Source of the DNA: a virus
IMG/VR virus record: IMGVR_UViG_3300035034_001742
Coordinates: 1 to 64,000 of that record
Length of the DNA: 64,000 nt
Strand: one strand, 5' to 3'
Positions 51,843-59,885 of the stretch are shown piece after piece. The notes under the pieces were generated by a model. The model was not told the DNA's origin. It saw only the letters and a program-made list of their open reading frames with translations, and did no database searches. The position numbers and the translations under genes were made by a program. The first letter of the stretch is position 1, and each line of letters opens with the position of its first letter.

Positions 51843-53104
51843 GCAAAGATCCAAATAAAACATTTTGTGTGCTACCGTGGATTCACTTAGCAACACATCC
51901 TATGGGGCATGTTACTCTTTGTTGTGAAGCTGACATGAACAATAATGCTAGTAGCAGTAGAGACAAGTTCGATACCATAGACGGCAAGCAACTAGAAGAA
52001 CTAAAGTATTTAGGCAAGCATGCAATAACAAAAATACACAATAGCGATTACTTTAACGAAGTGCGCAAGCAAATGTTAGAAGGCGAACGTCCTTCGGCTT
52101 GTACCAGATGTTTTGACCGCGAAGACCAAGGACTAGACAGTAAGCGATTGCTGGAACACCGTGAGTATCCCAATTATAAAATCGAAGAAGCAATCGAAAA
52201 CACAAACGACAACGGCAGTCTAAAGAAAACAGATTTCAGATTTGTTGAGTTTAGGCTGGGCAATGTGTGTAATGTAAAATGTAGAACATGTAACCCTGCT
52301 AGCTCAAACAGATGGAAAACCGATTACGAAAAACTACAAGACGGTGACTGGGATGGTGCCAAAGCAATTCCTCAGTACCGTGGAATAGATTGGAGTACAT
52401 TTGACTGGTGCGAAGACCCAGACGTTTATGAGGATATTCTTGATAAGTGTGAAAACTTAGAAAGCCTATATATAAATGGCGGTGAGCCAACACTCATTAA
52501 AGAGCATTGGACATTCCTTCAGCAACTCATTGACAAAGGATTTGCAAAGAATATTAAAGTATGGTACAGTTTGAATATGACAATGATTCCAGACATTGCA
52601 TTTGAGTTGTGGAGTCAATTTAAAGAAGTTGAAATACGCGCAAGCATAGACGATATTGAACACCGTAATACTTACATAAGACACCCGACCAAATGGAAGA
52701 ATGTGCTGAAAACTGTTGACCTATGCTTGAATAGTGACACTGTTAGAATTAAAATATTGCAAACTATAAGTGTATATAATTTCCCATACTTGAGTGAGTT
52801 TCACGATTACTGGAACAACTACAACGACCGCATAGAAATTGCACACAACTTTGTTATGTATCCTGACTTCATGGCACCCGATGTAATTCCGTTGGAAATA
52901 AGAAAGAAAATAATTGAAAAGATTATGCAATGCAATACAATGTCGCAACAACAGAAGCATGAAATACAACAATTATACGGAACAAAAGAACACGATCCCG
53001 AGAAATGGCAACTGTTTCTTAATTACACTGCTGAGCTTGACTCAATAAGACGCGAATCGTTTGATGAAACTTTTCCTGAATTTAAAGAATTAATAGATGG
53101 TTAA
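51839..53104 (+). CDS. Radical SAM protein 6, N-terminal twitch-like domain
   Basis: 421 aa from the ATG at 51839, with AGGAG upstream and ATGA overlap with the previous stop; longer TTG/GTG starts exist but lack a site. CNVKCRTC at residues 144-151, INGGEPTL later. N-terminal FCVLPWIHLATHPMG, CC, CTRCFDRED. It has the common R.ESF...FPEF ending. Last of the uninterrupted radical SAM run; the next gene overlaps by 8 nt and is an ITEK-type transferase. Confidence 0.9.
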   Translation: MSKDPNKTFCVLPWIHLATHPMGHVTLCCEADMNNNASSSRDKFDTIDGKQLEELKYLGKHAITKIHNSDYFNEVRKQMLEGERPSACTRCFDREDQGLDSKRLLEHREYPNYKIEEAIENTNDNGSLKKTDFRFVEFRLGNVCNVKCRTCNPASSNRWKTDYEKLQDGDWDGAKAIPQYRGIDWSTFDWCEDPDVYEDILDKCENLESLYINGGEPTLIKEHWTFLQQLIDKGFAKNIKVWYSLNMTMIPDIAFELWSQFKEVEIRASIDDIEHRNTYIRHPTKWKNVLKTVDLCLNSDTVRIKILQTISVYNFPYLSEFHDYWNNYNDRIEIAHNFVMYPDFMAPDVIPLEIRKKIIEKIMQCNTMSQQQKHEIQQLYGTKEHDPEKWQLFLNYTAELDSIRRESFDETFPEFKELIDG

Positions 53105-54179
53105 TTTAGTTCATAGCAGAAACAAAGACTTAAAACGTAAATCTTACCGCGGCAAAGATTCGTTATTTGGTTATCTTGATTATTATGATGTTGAGTACTC
53201 GAGTGTTTACCGACATCATGGATATCTGGTTATAGAATTAGTTAACATTTTCGAAACTGCTGACCTGCTTGATTACTTTAGCCCGTGTGAACGCGCAATG
53301 GTAGCAAGCGGTTGGTACAAATTGTTATTGTTTTATCCGAAGGAACCGGTAAGTTATCGGTTAATAAAGACATCGTTGGATGCACTAAACAATCATTTCA
53401 TACCGAATAAAAATATTATACTTGTGACAGGTGAACACGGACCTGAACTACTGCGAGAGTTTCCGTCGGATCTAACTGTTATACCGTACTTCTGGTTTGA
53501 TATGTCCACCTTGCACAGTTATAGTGGACGCACCGATATATCACATAACCCGAGCAAGAGTTTTTTGTGTTATAATGGCACAGTAAAGCTACATCGAACA
53601 CTGATGTTCGAGCAACTTCAGGACAACAAAGACGGCTATGTTAGCTACCTCAAGCGCATTTACAGCAAAGATGTTGTGCAGGATGAAATAGATAACAGTT
53701 TGCTATCAGTACATGAAAAGATAGTTGCACAGAATATATCCTATTCGTCACCTGTTGAAATTGATTTGTCTCCGAGCCAATGTATTACAAATCAGTTTAC
53801 AGACGACTTAGATTTATATCACGACACCAAATTTAGTATTGTTACTGAATCTATCTCGAGTACCGGCTCTTTGTTCATAACAGAAAAAACATTTAAAGCA
53901 ATATTATCTATGCATCCGTTTATGATTTCGGGAAGCCCAGGGCTGATTGCGTTTATGCAGTCACAAGGCTATAAAAGTTATGACTTGATGTTTGACGAAA
54001 CGTATGATAATATACGACACCTAACAGATCGCATGCGAGCCATTGTCGACCAGGTAGCTAATTGTAAATCAACAAATCCGGAATCGGTGTTTGATATTGC
54101 ACATTTTAACCGAGAGAGATGCCTAACCACTGACTATGGCTCTCGACTAAACAGTTTACTTGAGCTCATCGACAAATGA
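53097..54179 (+). CDS. Putative transferase with ITEK motif, paralog 2
   Basis: 360 aa. SKSFLCYNGTVKLHRTLMFE in the middle, then TESISSTGSLFITEKTFKAI, MISGSPGLIAFMQSQGY and KSYDLMFDETYDNI at the C-terminus, the same order as in the 45295 protein and with the added DE.YD typical of this group. The N-terminal half is unlike its paralog, as would suit different acceptors. Overlaps both neighbours (8 and 4 nt). GT-B-like sugar transfer is inferred, not shown. Confidence 0.68.
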   Translation: MVNLVHSRNKDLKRKSYRGKDSLFGYLDYYDVEYSSVYRHHGYLVIELVNIFETADLLDYFSPCERAMVASGWYKLLLFYPKEPVSYRLIKTSLDALNNHFIPNKNIILVTGEHGPELLREFPSDLTVIPYFWFDMSTLHSYSGRTDISHNPSKSFLCYNGTVKLHRTLMFEQLQDNKDGYVSYLKRIYSKDVVQDEIDNSLLSVHEKIVAQNISYSSPVEIDLSPSQCITNQFTDDLDLYHDTKFSIVTESISSTGSLFITEKTFKAILSMHPFMISGSPGLIAFMQSQGYKSYDLMFDETYDNIRHLTDRMRAIVDQVANCKSTNPESVFDIAHFNRERCLTTDYGSRLNSLLELIDK

Positions 54180-54820
54180 AAATACTATTACTGGTCCCGG
54201 ATTTTAGCGATCCTTTCGTATCGCATATGATGAGTAGATTATCCAGCAATGATGATAACTTAGATATTAAAACATTTAGTTATGAGTTCGATGTAAGCAT
54301 GTATGATATTATATATATATTTCCCGGAATGATCCACGGACATATTACAGATAGCATTATTAAGAAAAAAGTAGGACCACTCGTGCTTGGGTTATTATCA
54401 CACCATAACAGTGTGCTGTTATTGCACCATCATTACTCCTGTTTTTATCATGCAGTTACGCTAACTTTTCGTGTAGTTACTGAAAATTTATTTATTAATC
54501 CTTTTGGTATGCTGGTGTTGTTACACAAATATCCGGTAATAGAAAACTATCAATTCGGCAACGGTGACCACGATACCTTCATTTTTGCGAATAACAGTGC
54601 TATAATCTGCTTGGTATCAAGGGTTAATGTTGAAGAGCATGACAAAAAACTAATGCCTGTTATACCGCTTAACGAGTATGTATCGACAAACTTTGAGTTT
54701 GATATTTTCTTTAATGAAAGTTATATATCCTTACCTGTCTTAAGAGAGTTCGGTGATTCATTTTGGAAAATGAATTTTTATCAAATATGGGAGAGCTTTT
54801 ATCATAAAACTTATGGATGA
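54176..54820 (+). CDS. Unknown 214-aa protein, possibly a degenerate relative of its neighbours
   Basis: 214 aa. It starts MKILLLVPDFSDPFVSHMMS, a Rossmann-like first strand, and is rich in His (SHHNSVLLLHHHYSCFYHAV near residue 80). No TEK motif or DxD. Ends FNESYISLPVLREFGDSFWK, where the FNESY spacing recalls the (D)E-S-Y of the ITEK group. It may be a divergent or truncated transferase, but I cannot assign a function. ATGA and 8-nt overlaps on its two sides. Confidence 0.6.
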   Translation: MKILLLVPDFSDPFVSHMMSRLSSNDDNLDIKTFSYEFDVSMYDIIYIFPGMIHGHITDSIIKKKVGPLVLGLLSHHNSVLLLHHHYSCFYHAVTLTFRVVTENLFINPFGMLVLLHKYPVIENYQFGNGDHDTFIFANNSAIICLVSRVNVEEHDKKLMPVIPLNEYVSTNFEFDIFFNESYISLPVLREFGDSFWKMNFYQIWESFYHKTYG

Positions 54821-55955
54821 GCATTCGTACAAGACAGGACGTACATTTTACGATACTGTGTTTTACTATGACTACAAATATGCAAATATGCATGTTAAGC
54901 CAGTCGATTGCAGATATGTAGACTATTCAATAGGGATCATACATTATATTGTTTCGCACTGGGGGTATTTCGGCGACAAGCCGGCTGACATAACAGATGA
55001 AATGATTCGATATGCCAAGCAAGGAAAGGTTAACATTCTATTTGATTTTTCATTCGAGGGAGAATTATTACCACTACAAAATTTCTTAGATCATATGAGT
55101 GGGTTGGGATTGCCAGAAAATTCTTACAGTGCAATCACATCTGCAGGGTATCTCGACGGGTTTTGTCTGCCGGATAAACGCATGATACATTCACCTATGT
55201 TTGAAGTAAAGGCGCTAAAGTGCATGCGATATGAAATTGATAAGCCCATACACAGTTTCGGATTAACGGAACGTCGTAAATTTATAATGCTGAATGCAAG
55301 ACCGAGGCCAGGTCGAATTATACTTTCGTATTTACTATATGCCGCCAATGTTCTCGATAAAGGCTATTGCTCTGTGCCAGCAGAAACAGGAAACGTTGTG
55401 GAAACTTACGATTTTTTTGAAACAATAGAAGTAGAAAAAAAGAGAGGGTTTAGTAACATCAATCCTGCCACAGTGAGTAAAATGCATGCACAGCTACCCT
55501 TTGTGGTCGACCAAGTTAATTACAACAATTCAATAATAATCAATGATACTATATTCTCAGATATATATGACCTAGTAGACTTTGCATTGATTACCGAAAC
55601 CATGGCCGATGAATACCCGGGTAAAGTTTTTATAACAGAAAAAGTACTTAAAGCAATTGCAAATAAAGTTCCGTTTATTGTGCTCGGAGATATACACACA
55701 TTAAAATATTTAAAACAGTTAGGATATAAAACGTTTGATTTTTTAATTGACGAAAGCTATGACTCGATGCCGTATGTCGATAGAGTAAATACAATAGTTG
55801 CAGAAGTAACACGATTATGTGATGTAGATTTTAACAAGTACAGTACCCAGATTAAAGCAGTGACAGAACACAATTATAGTGTGCTGTCCAATGCAGACAA
55901 CTACACAAAGAGAATATCTAATGTAATAGATTTTCTTAGCAAACGCCCTACATAA
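54813..55955 (+). CDS. Putative transferase with ITEK motif, paralog 3
   Basis: 380 aa. RRKFIMLNARPRPGRIILSY stands at the place of the FLCYN..PH.HR block of paralogs 1 and 2. The C-terminus follows with ITETMADEYPGKVFITEKVL, FIVLGDIHTLKYLKQLGY and KTFDFLIDESYDSM. The N-terminal half is again unrelated to the others. After it comes a 141-bp gap with a possible 23-aa frame and a late box, so this is the end of the first half of the island. Confidence 0.68.
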   Translation: MDEHSYKTGRTFYDTVFYYDYKYANMHVKPVDCRYVDYSIGIIHYIVSHWGYFGDKPADITDEMIRYAKQGKVNILFDFSFEGELLPLQNFLDHMSGLGLPENSYSAITSAGYLDGFCLPDKRMIHSPMFEVKALKCMRYEIDKPIHSFGLTERRKFIMLNARPRPGRIILSYLLYAANVLDKGYCSVPAETGNVVETYDFFETIEVEKKRGFSNINPATVSKMHAQLPFVVDQVNYNNSIIINDTIFSDIYDLVDFALITETMADEYPGKVFITEKVLKAIANKVPFIVLGDIHTLKYLKQLGYKTFDFLIDESYDSMPYVDRVNTIVAEVTRLCDVDFNKYSTQIKAVTEHNYSVLSNADNYTKRISNVIDFLSKRPT

Positions 55956-55977
55956 TTAATTTTTAAAAGAGACATCA

Positions 55978-56049
55978 ATGTATAATTTACTACTAATACA
56001 ATTTAGTAACAACCTGTTGGAGAATATCTCCGACTCACTTAACAAGTAA
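55978..56049 (+). CDS. Possible 23-aa peptide
   Basis: ATG at 55978 after an AAGAG-like site, stop at 56047-56049; peptide MYNLLLIQFSNNLLENISDS, then LNK. Its end overlaps a small hairpin (ggaga ata tctcc, near 56021-56033), so this may simply be the untranslated end of the previous transcript. Confidence 0.25.
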   Translation: MYNLLLIQFSNNLLENISDSLNK

Positions 56050-56065
56050 AATGTCACTGGCACGT

Positions 56066-56073
56066 AATAAATA
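56066..56073 (+). promoter_or_regulatory. Late promoter for the sugar-precursor half of the island, AATAAATA
   Basis: AATAAATA 24 nt before the dehydrogenase ATG, followed by aaCTAAAAC as at 40185. Confidence 0.6.
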
Positions 56074-56096
56074 AACTAAAACATATTAGGACAATC

Positions 56097-57311
56097 ATGA
56101 AAGTTGGATTTATAGGAATTGGAAAATTGGGTGAGCCATGTGCTTACCAAATGTCAAAACACTACGATGTAATAGGTTATGATTCGTTTGCAACCCAATC
56201 ACGCTTTCCACAAGCAGATTCAGTACAAGAATGCATGCAAGGCAGAGATATAATTTTTATTGCTGTGCCTACGCCACATGACCCAGCATACGATGGCAAA
56301 GAACCTACCACTCACTTAGAGCCAAAGGATTTCAATTATTCTATAGTTGAAGAAGTATTAAATGAAGTCGCTAAACACGCATCTAACAAACAATTAGTTG
56401 TTCTCATCAGCACAGTGTTACCTGGTACTACTAGGTCAGTTTTTCAGCCATATTTAGGCGGATTTAGGTTCGTGTATAACCCTTATTTGATAGCAATGGG
56501 GACTGTAGAATTTGATATGGTAAACCCAGAGATGATCATTATAGGAACCGAAGACGGATCGTTAACTGGCGATGCGCAAGCACTCATTGACTTTTACAAA
56601 CCTATAATGGAAAACAACCCGCGCATCGAAGTAGGCACGTGGGATGAAGCCGAGTCAATCAAAATTTTCTACAATACCTGGATTAGTTCTAAGTTAGCAT
56701 TGGTTAACATGATGCAAGACGTAGCCGAAAAGAATGGCAACATCAATGTCGATGTGGTTACATCTGCATTGTCTAAATCAACATTTCGCATAACCGGACC
56801 CAAGTACATGACTGCCGGACTAGGCGACGGCGGTGCGTGTCACCCTAGAGATAATATTGCACTGCGCCACATGGCCGGTCAACTGGACCTCGGATATGAT
56901 TTGTTCGATGCAATCATGGTGGCCCGCGAACAGCAAGCCAGCAACATGGCCAAGAGCTTGGTTTCATACGGTTTGCCAGTTGTTATAGTGGGCAAGTCAT
57001 ACAAACCTGGTGTTCAGTATTCAGCAGGATCAATCAGTATCTTAACAGGTGAGTATGTAAAAAAACATGCAGGCGAAGTGTATTATATAGATCACGACAA
57101 ATGCGATGACGATCGAGACTGTGCAACATTTGACGAAAGTAAACCAATGACATACTTAATGGCACACTCCGAGGCAATAACGTACGATAACAATAGTGAT
57201 AACGCTGTGATCAGTCCAGTTGCAGGATCTGTTATTGTTGATCCGTGGCGCAAGCATCCGCCGGTCAACGGCGTAAAGGTTGTACACTACGGAAATACCA
57301 GACGTGTATAA
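56097..57311 (+). CDS. UDP-glucose/GDP-mannose 6-dehydrogenase family protein
   Basis: 404 aa. An NAD-binding GIGKLG (residues 7-12) opens a Rossmann fold. IFIAVPTPHDP near 63 and STVLPGTTRSV near 115 are family phrases. The catalytic cysteine is C248 in GDGGACHPRDN, equivalent to GGxCFPKD. These enzymes oxidise the C6 alcohol of a nucleotide-sugar to the acid (UDP-glucuronate or GDP-mannuronate type), in two NAD-dependent steps. The substrate cannot be told. It would supply an acidic sugar for the transferases upstream. The middle and C-terminal domains appear complete. Confidence 0.85.
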   Translation: MKVGFIGIGKLGEPCAYQMSKHYDVIGYDSFATQSRFPQADSVQECMQGRDIIFIAVPTPHDPAYDGKEPTTHLEPKDFNYSIVEEVLNEVAKHASNKQLVVLISTVLPGTTRSVFQPYLGGFRFVYNPYLIAMGTVEFDMVNPEMIIIGTEDGSLTGDAQALIDFYKPIMENNPRIEVGTWDEAESIKIFYNTWISSKLALVNMMQDVAEKNGNINVDVVTSALSKSTFRITGPKYMTAGLGDGGACHPRDNIALRHMAGQLDLGYDLFDAIMVAREQQASNMAKSLVSYGLPVVIVGKSYKPGVQYSAGSISILTGEYVKKHAGEVYYIDHDKCDDDRDCATFDESKPMTYLMAHSEAITYDNNSDNAVISPVAGSVIVDPWRKHPPVNGVKVVHYGNTRRV

Positions 57312-57327
57312 GGTTGTTTCGTCGCCA

Positions 57328-57696
57328 ATGTATTACGAAGAAATAAAAATAATGCATCTTATGTTACTTGCAAAACTAAAAGCATCTAACATGCTAGCCG
57401 CTCTGCCAGTAGACAATTCAATCAGCCACGACATTGCAAATAAATTCTTTAATACAGACTGTACCGGTAGTCATTTATTCCACCTACCGGCTGCTAAATG
57501 CTTTCGATTTAATGTGCCTGCGATTATAATTACAATGTTTGCATCGCAAGCAACACAAGGCAATCTTGTAATTAACAATGACATTATCATCAACGACGGA
57601 AGCACACCGTCGTTGATGATGTATGGAAACAACTTAAGAATTATCAATACTGTATCATCAACAGTGAGCTTAATAATATCATGCAAGAAAATTTAA
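57328..57696 (+). CDS. Cassette protein A, copy 1
   Basis: 122 aa from the ATG at 57328 (longer TTG/GTG starts exist). Aligns with the 58145 protein over its length: ...DIANKFFN...SHLFHLPAAKCFRFNVP here, ...SIANKFFN...SHVLYLPSRTCFRFAKP there. Both halves end in short hydrophobic strands, as in a small beta-sandwich or cupin. It overlaps the oxygenase-like gene B1 by 16 nt, and the pair A-B is repeated directly after. Function unknown; perhaps a partner of protein B. Confidence 0.62.
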   Translation: MYYEEIKIMHLMLLAKLKASNMLAALPVDNSISHDIANKFFNTDCTGSHLFHLPAAKCFRFNVPAIIITMFASQATQGNLVINNDIIINDGSTPSLMMYGNNLRIINTVSSTVSLIISCKKI

Positions 57697-58145
57697 TAAA
57701 GTTTCGTTTACCAAACTCAGTATGCTCACAGTTAGACAACATTGAATCTCGGTATACAATAGCTAAAGAAACCGGCAAGAAGAAATTTTTAAACAGCGGA
57801 TTCTATCTTAGTGAGTTGGACGCCAACGACTTTGACATGACTGAGACTTACCAGTTCATTGGTGACAAACTAAAATCAGCTGGGTTTAGAATATCAAAAG
57901 ACTTTAACTTAACGTTCATTACCAATTGGCCGGGGCAGACATATATACGACATACCGATAATGTTTTCTTTGTGCATATACCTGTCATCACACACGCAGA
58001 TTGTATGATGATTATCGAAGATACTTTATACCATCTTGAACGTAACTGTTTTTATATTCTTAATACCAAGAAGTGGCATAGCGCATTTAATCTAAGCGAC
58101 CAGCCGCGTTTACACTTGCTCCTAACTGCAGAAGAAATCAATTAA
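57681..58145 (+). CDS. 2-oxoglutarate/Fe(II) oxygenase-like protein B, copy 1
   Basis: 154 aa. NWPGQTYIRHTDN carries H91-x-D93; then HSAFNL with H133 and R143 in QPRLHL. His-x-Asp...His plus Arg is the metal and 2-oxoglutarate site of the double-stranded beta-helix oxygenases, with a 42-residue spacing that is identical in copy 2. Such enzymes hydroxylate amino acids or sugars. The surrounding YHLERNCFYILNTKKW is close to aspartyl/asparaginyl hydroxylases. Substrate unknown. It overlaps A1 and is coupled to A2 by TAATG. Confidence 0.7.
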   Translation: MQENLIKFRLPNSVCSQLDNIESRYTIAKETGKKKFLNSGFYLSELDANDFDMTETYQFIGDKLKSAGFRISKDFNLTFITNWPGQTYIRHTDNVFFVHIPVITHADCMMIIEDTLYHLERNCFYILNTKKWHSAFNLSDQPRLHLLLTAEEIN

Positions 58146-58528
58146 TGATTTCAACAACGGATATGCAAACAGCAAAAAGTCACACAGCTACATTGCAAGC
58201 GCAAGAAACATACGCTGAACTAATACATCGCTTAACAAGAACTAATGTGTTCTCAGCTAATGCTGTCGATAATAACTTGGCAAATTCTATTGCAAATAAG
58301 TTTTTTAATTGCAGTTCAGTTTACAGTCATGTATTGTATCTACCATCGAGGACTTGTTTTCGCTTTGCTAAGCCGACCATGGTGGTTCCTTTGTTTGTTT
58401 CCGGTGACACTGTAATAGTTAACAACAAACACACCATTGTCAAATGCACCAATGACAGTATATTTTATAATAATGGGCTAGGTGTTGTTAATACCGGAGC
58501 ACCGTCGTGTCTGTTGGTGTCGCAGTGA
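58145..58528 (+). CDS. Cassette protein A, copy 2
   Basis: 127 aa, paralog of the 57328 protein (shared IANKFFN, CFRF, VVNTG/IINT pattern) and similarly placed before an oxygenase-like gene. Its N-terminus is longer and lower in similarity. ATG at 58145 overlaps the B1 stop (TAATG). Function unknown. Confidence 0.65.
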   Translation: MISTTDMQTAKSHTATLQAQETYAELIHRLTRTNVFSANAVDNNLANSIANKFFNCSSVYSHVLYLPSRTCFRFAKPTMVVPLFVSGDTVIVNNKHTIVKCTNDSIFYNNGLGVVNTGAPSCLLVSQ

Positions 58529-58983
58529 ACGAAAATATAATACAATTCGATTTACCCGTTTGCTTTCAGCAGGATTTATTATATATAAGCGAAAACTACT
58601 GTGCCGCTGACTCACCGGGCATGCTTGAATTTAAGAGAATTGGTTTCCATCGTTCGAAATTCGACGAATACGATTACGATGAGTTATACAACTTCGTAAA
58701 CAATCGGCTAAACTTACTTGGATTCATGCTAGTTAACCCCATGGTAGTGTACTTGATTACCACGTGGCCTGGTCAAGCGTACACCGCACATCAAGATGAT
58801 ACATTAGTGGTGCATGTTCCAATAACAACAAATCCGCACTGCCGCATGCTTATTGGCGACAACACATATCACTTAACAACAGATAATTTTTATTTAACTA
58901 ATACATACAAGTGTCACAGCGCGTTTAACCTTGGCACTTCGCCACGCACACACATTGTATTCTCAGCAAAGGAAAAATCATGA
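58525..58983 (+). CDS. 2-oxoglutarate/Fe(II) oxygenase-like protein B, copy 2
   Basis: 152 aa from the GTG at 58525, which overlaps the A2 stop (GTGA) and aligns with the start of copy 1 (NENIIQFDL against QENLIKFRL). A frame start at 58507 is therefore not used. WPGQAYTAHQDD gives H89-x-D91; HSAFNL gives H131; R141 follows at the same distance as in copy 1. The site is intact in both copies, so neither looks dead. Followed by the epimerase with an ATGA overlap. Confidence 0.7.
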   Translation: MNENIIQFDLPVCFQQDLLYISENYCAADSPGMLEFKRIGFHRSKFDEYDYDELYNFVNNRLNLLGFMLVNPMVVYLITTWPGQAYTAHQDDTLVVHVPITTNPHCRMLIGDNTYHLTTDNFYLTNTYKCHSAFNLGTSPRTHIVFSAKEKS

Positions 58984-59885
58984 AAATTTTAATAACAGGC
59001 GCAAGCGGCTTCATCGGCCAGCACTTGGTGCAGAAGCTCAAAGGACACGAAATAGTAATACTCAACACTGACCTAAGAGACCACCAAGCAACTCGAGACC
59101 TTGTTAGGTTCGCCAACCCAGAGGTGATTATACATCTTGCCGCGTTAACCGAAGTAGAGCATTCTTTTTATCAGCAGGCATTATTCTCAGATGTGAATTA
59201 TACCGGCACTGTTAATTTAATTGAATCAGCAAGAGAAGCCCCTGCTCTCAAACTATTTCTGTTTTCATCTACCATGGAAACATACGGGTGGCAACCAATA
59301 TCAGATATCATAAGAGACAACGAGGCATTTGAACACGACCCGTTTAACGAAAGCACAATACAAAATCCAAACGCACCGTATGCAGTTGCTAAACTGGGTT
59401 GCGAGAAGTACTTAGAGTATGCCGCGCGTGCATATGACTTGCCGTACTGTATTCTGAGACAAACAAACACATACGGCAGAACAGATAACAACTTCTTTGT
59501 GGTAGAACAGATAATTACACAGATGTTAGCCGGTGACGAAATCAACTTAGGGTATGCAAAACCTTATCGCAACTTCTTGCATATTAGCGATCTGCTCAAT
59601 GCTTATGTAGCAATAATTAACAATGTAGACGCCGTTAAAAACGAGACCTTTTGCGTTGGCCCCGCTAATGCATTATCGATCGAAAAATTAGCCGAAAAAG
59701 TGGCTAAAAAACTTGATTGGCAGGGGATTATAAACTGGAATACAAAGCCCAAACGAGCTGGCGAGATATACTATTTGAACAGCACACATAAAAAGATCAC
59801 AGACACAATCGGATGGTCCCCTGAGATAGATTTAGACACTGGTTTAGACATGACAATTGAGTATTGGAAACATGGTACTAATTAA
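58980..59885 (+). CDS. NAD-dependent sugar epimerase/dehydratase (extended SDR)
   Basis: 301 aa. GASGFIGQH (GxxGxxG at residues 7-13) binds NAD; YAVAK with Y134 and K138 is the catalytic pair, preceded by SSTMETYG. LHISDLLNAYVAIIN and PKRAGEIYYLNSTHKKI are typical of UDP-glucose 4-epimerase-like and dTDP-glucose dehydratase-like enzymes. Substrate is undetermined. With the 6-dehydrogenase it could make a modified nucleotide-sugar. The next gene begins within its last 14 nt. Confidence 0.85.
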   Translation: MKILITGASGFIGQHLVQKLKGHEIVILNTDLRDHQATRDLVRFANPEVIIHLAALTEVEHSFYQQALFSDVNYTGTVNLIESAREAPALKLFLFSSTMETYGWQPISDIIRDNEAFEHDPFNESTIQNPNAPYAVAKLGCEKYLEYAARAYDLPYCILRQTNTYGRTDNNFFVVEQIITQMLAGDEINLGYAKPYRNFLHISDLLNAYVAIINNVDAVKNETFCVGPANALSIEKLAEKVAKKLDWQGIINWNTKPKRAGEIYYLNSTHKKITDTIGWSPEIDLDTGLDMTIEYWKHGTN

